21,798 bases of DNA from NCBI RefSeq assembly GCF_905212195.1, contig NZ_CAJMDQ010000040.1, forward strand, positions 1 through 21,798. The letters run 5' to 3'. This DNA comes from an uncultured Anaerotignum sp. (GTDB lineage Bacteria > Bacillota > Clostridia > Lachnospirales > Anaerotignaceae). Below the pieces are notes generated by a model. The model made no database searches. It was not told the origin of the DNA and saw only the letters and a program-made list of their open reading frames with translations. Every line of letters starts with the position of its first letter. Positions within the stretch are counted from its first letter, which is position 1. Below, in pieces: positions 21,173 to 21,798 of this stretch. The position numbers and the translations under genes were made by a program.

Positions 21173-21798
21173 TTATACGTTTTTTCTCAGTTTTTTCAGA
21201 CCCAACAGAGCCAGCAGAGCTGTTACGCCAAATACGGCAGGAGCTGCATTATCGCCTGTCTGTGGAACGTCAGAAAGAGGAACGGGGTCCTCACTGATTT
21301 CAACACTGTCTACCAGAGGAACAGGGTCTTCTGCAATTGTAATGCCTTCCGGCAGATCTGTCAGAGGAATTGCGATTTCAGGGATTTCCTCAACAATCTC
21401 ATCAACGGCTCCGTCAACCGCATTATCAGGATTGTCAGGCAGGTCTGTCAAAGGTACATCTTCGTCAGGAATATCTACAGTGCCGCCACCGTTGCTTCCA
21501 CCGCCGCGGTTTCCGCCGTCGGAATCAGAGTCCGCATCACCGTCCGCGTCGCCGTCAGCATCACCATCGGCATCGCCGTCCGCATCGCCATCAGCGTCGC
21601 CGTCAGCGTCGCCGTCTGCGTCACCGTCCGCGTCACCATCGGCGTCACCGTCTGCATCACCGTCTGCGTCACCATCGGCGTCACCGTCCGCGTCGCCGTC
21701 TGCGTCACCATCAGCATCGCCATCTGCGTCGCCATCTGCGTCACCATCGGCGTCACCATCAGCGTCGCCGTCAGCGTCACCGTCAGCATCGCCATCCG
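21173..21798 (-). CDS. Sortase-anchored surface protein with (DADG)n repeat, C-terminal part (partial)
   Basis: The reading frame runs off the right edge; its N-terminus is outside the window. About 208 residues are visible. First come some 22 DADG tetrapeptides, then a Gly/Asn/Ser-rich spacer (SDSDGGNRGGGSNGGG), then degenerate acidic repeats around DVPLTDLPD, IPLTDLPEG, DPVPLVD and DPVPLSD. The wall-sorting signal follows: VPQTGD, a hydrophobic stretch (AVFGVTALLALLGL) and a basic tail KKLRKNV. VPQTG is a variant of the LPXTG sortase motif. The protein is predicted to be covalently linked to peptidoglycan, and the DADG repeats may bind Ca2+ or act as a stalk. The TTG at 21451 is not its start. 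Confidence 0.88.
   Translation of the reverse strand, partial: DGDADGDADGDADGDADGDADGDADGDADGDADGDADGDADGDADGDADGDADGDADGDADGDADGDADGDADGDADGDADGDADGDADSDSDGGNRGGGSNGGGTVDIPDEDVPLTDLPDNPDNAVDGAVDEIVEEIPEIAIPLTDLPEGITIAEDPVPLVDSVEISEDPVPLSDVPQTGDNAAPAVFGVTALLALLGLKKLRKNV
21530..21796 (-). repeat. 12-bp tandem repeat encoding DADG
   Basis: About 22 imperfect copies of a 12-bp unit run to the window edge. Each encodes Asp-Ala-Asp-Gly. Synonymous bases differ between copies while the peptide is constant, so the peptide repeat is under selection. Copy number is prone to change by slippage. Confidence 0.93.

Noticed and set aside
21475..21795. Met/Thr-rich open frame across the repeat
   Set aside because: It is an alternative frame of the 12-bp tandem repeat; the DADG frame continues into the sorting signal and is the real one.

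Overview
The window looks like the origin-proximal part of a low-to-mid GC, probably spore-forming, Clostridia-type Firmicute chromosome. The evidence is the set of rsmG, noc-like, soj (parA), spo0J (parB), argS and serS genes, three identical parS sites, a DnaA-box cluster, a T-box leader, SD-type ribosome binding sites and strong rho-independent terminators. A lineage near Lachnospirales/Anaerotignum is a guess from gene content. No phage, IS transposase or CRISPR array is seen.

Layout. (1) 1-1620: the end of rsmG, a run of tightly packed hairpins ending in a terminator (candidate structured RNA), then a Noc-type ParB paralogue. (2) 1860-3995: a minus-strand operon of a membrane-anchored alpha/beta-hydrolase-fold protein and two paralogous hotdog thioesterases, preceded by a 12-bp direct repeat. 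(3) 4032-6913: a small plus-strand membrane protein, then minus-strand genes for three paralogous exported proteins of unknown function, a small membrane/coiled-coil protein and a P-loop kinase. (4) 7001-9798: argS and a diacylglycerol-kinase-type lipid kinase. (5) 9741-12734: three parS sites, the soj-spo0J-DUF4446 operon, and a cluster of DnaA boxes. (6) 12808-14115: a HAD phosphatase and a DUF3784 membrane protein. (7) 14133-16236: a candidate minus-strand small RNA, a serine T-box leader with serS, and tRNA-Ser(GCU). (8) 16525-21798: a large membrane c-di-GMP enzyme (sensor - degenerate GGDEF - EAL-like - PAS - intact GGDEF), a convergent BTAD-type regulator with a degenerate GGDEF-like tail that keeps an RxxD I-site, and the C-terminus of a sortase-anchored surface protein with a long (DADG)n repeat.

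How the genes work together. Soj, Spo0J, Noc, parS and the DnaA boxes form a chromosome segregation and initiation-control neighbourhood, but noc is separated from soj-spo0J by about 8.7 kb of unrelated genes. serS and its tRNA form a serine-charging pair under T-box control. The last 5.3 kb can be read as a local c-di-GMP circuit: a synthase with a sensor, a transcription factor that may bind c-di-GMP, and a wall-anchored surface protein as a possible target. That circuit is inference; the individual domains are read from the sequence.
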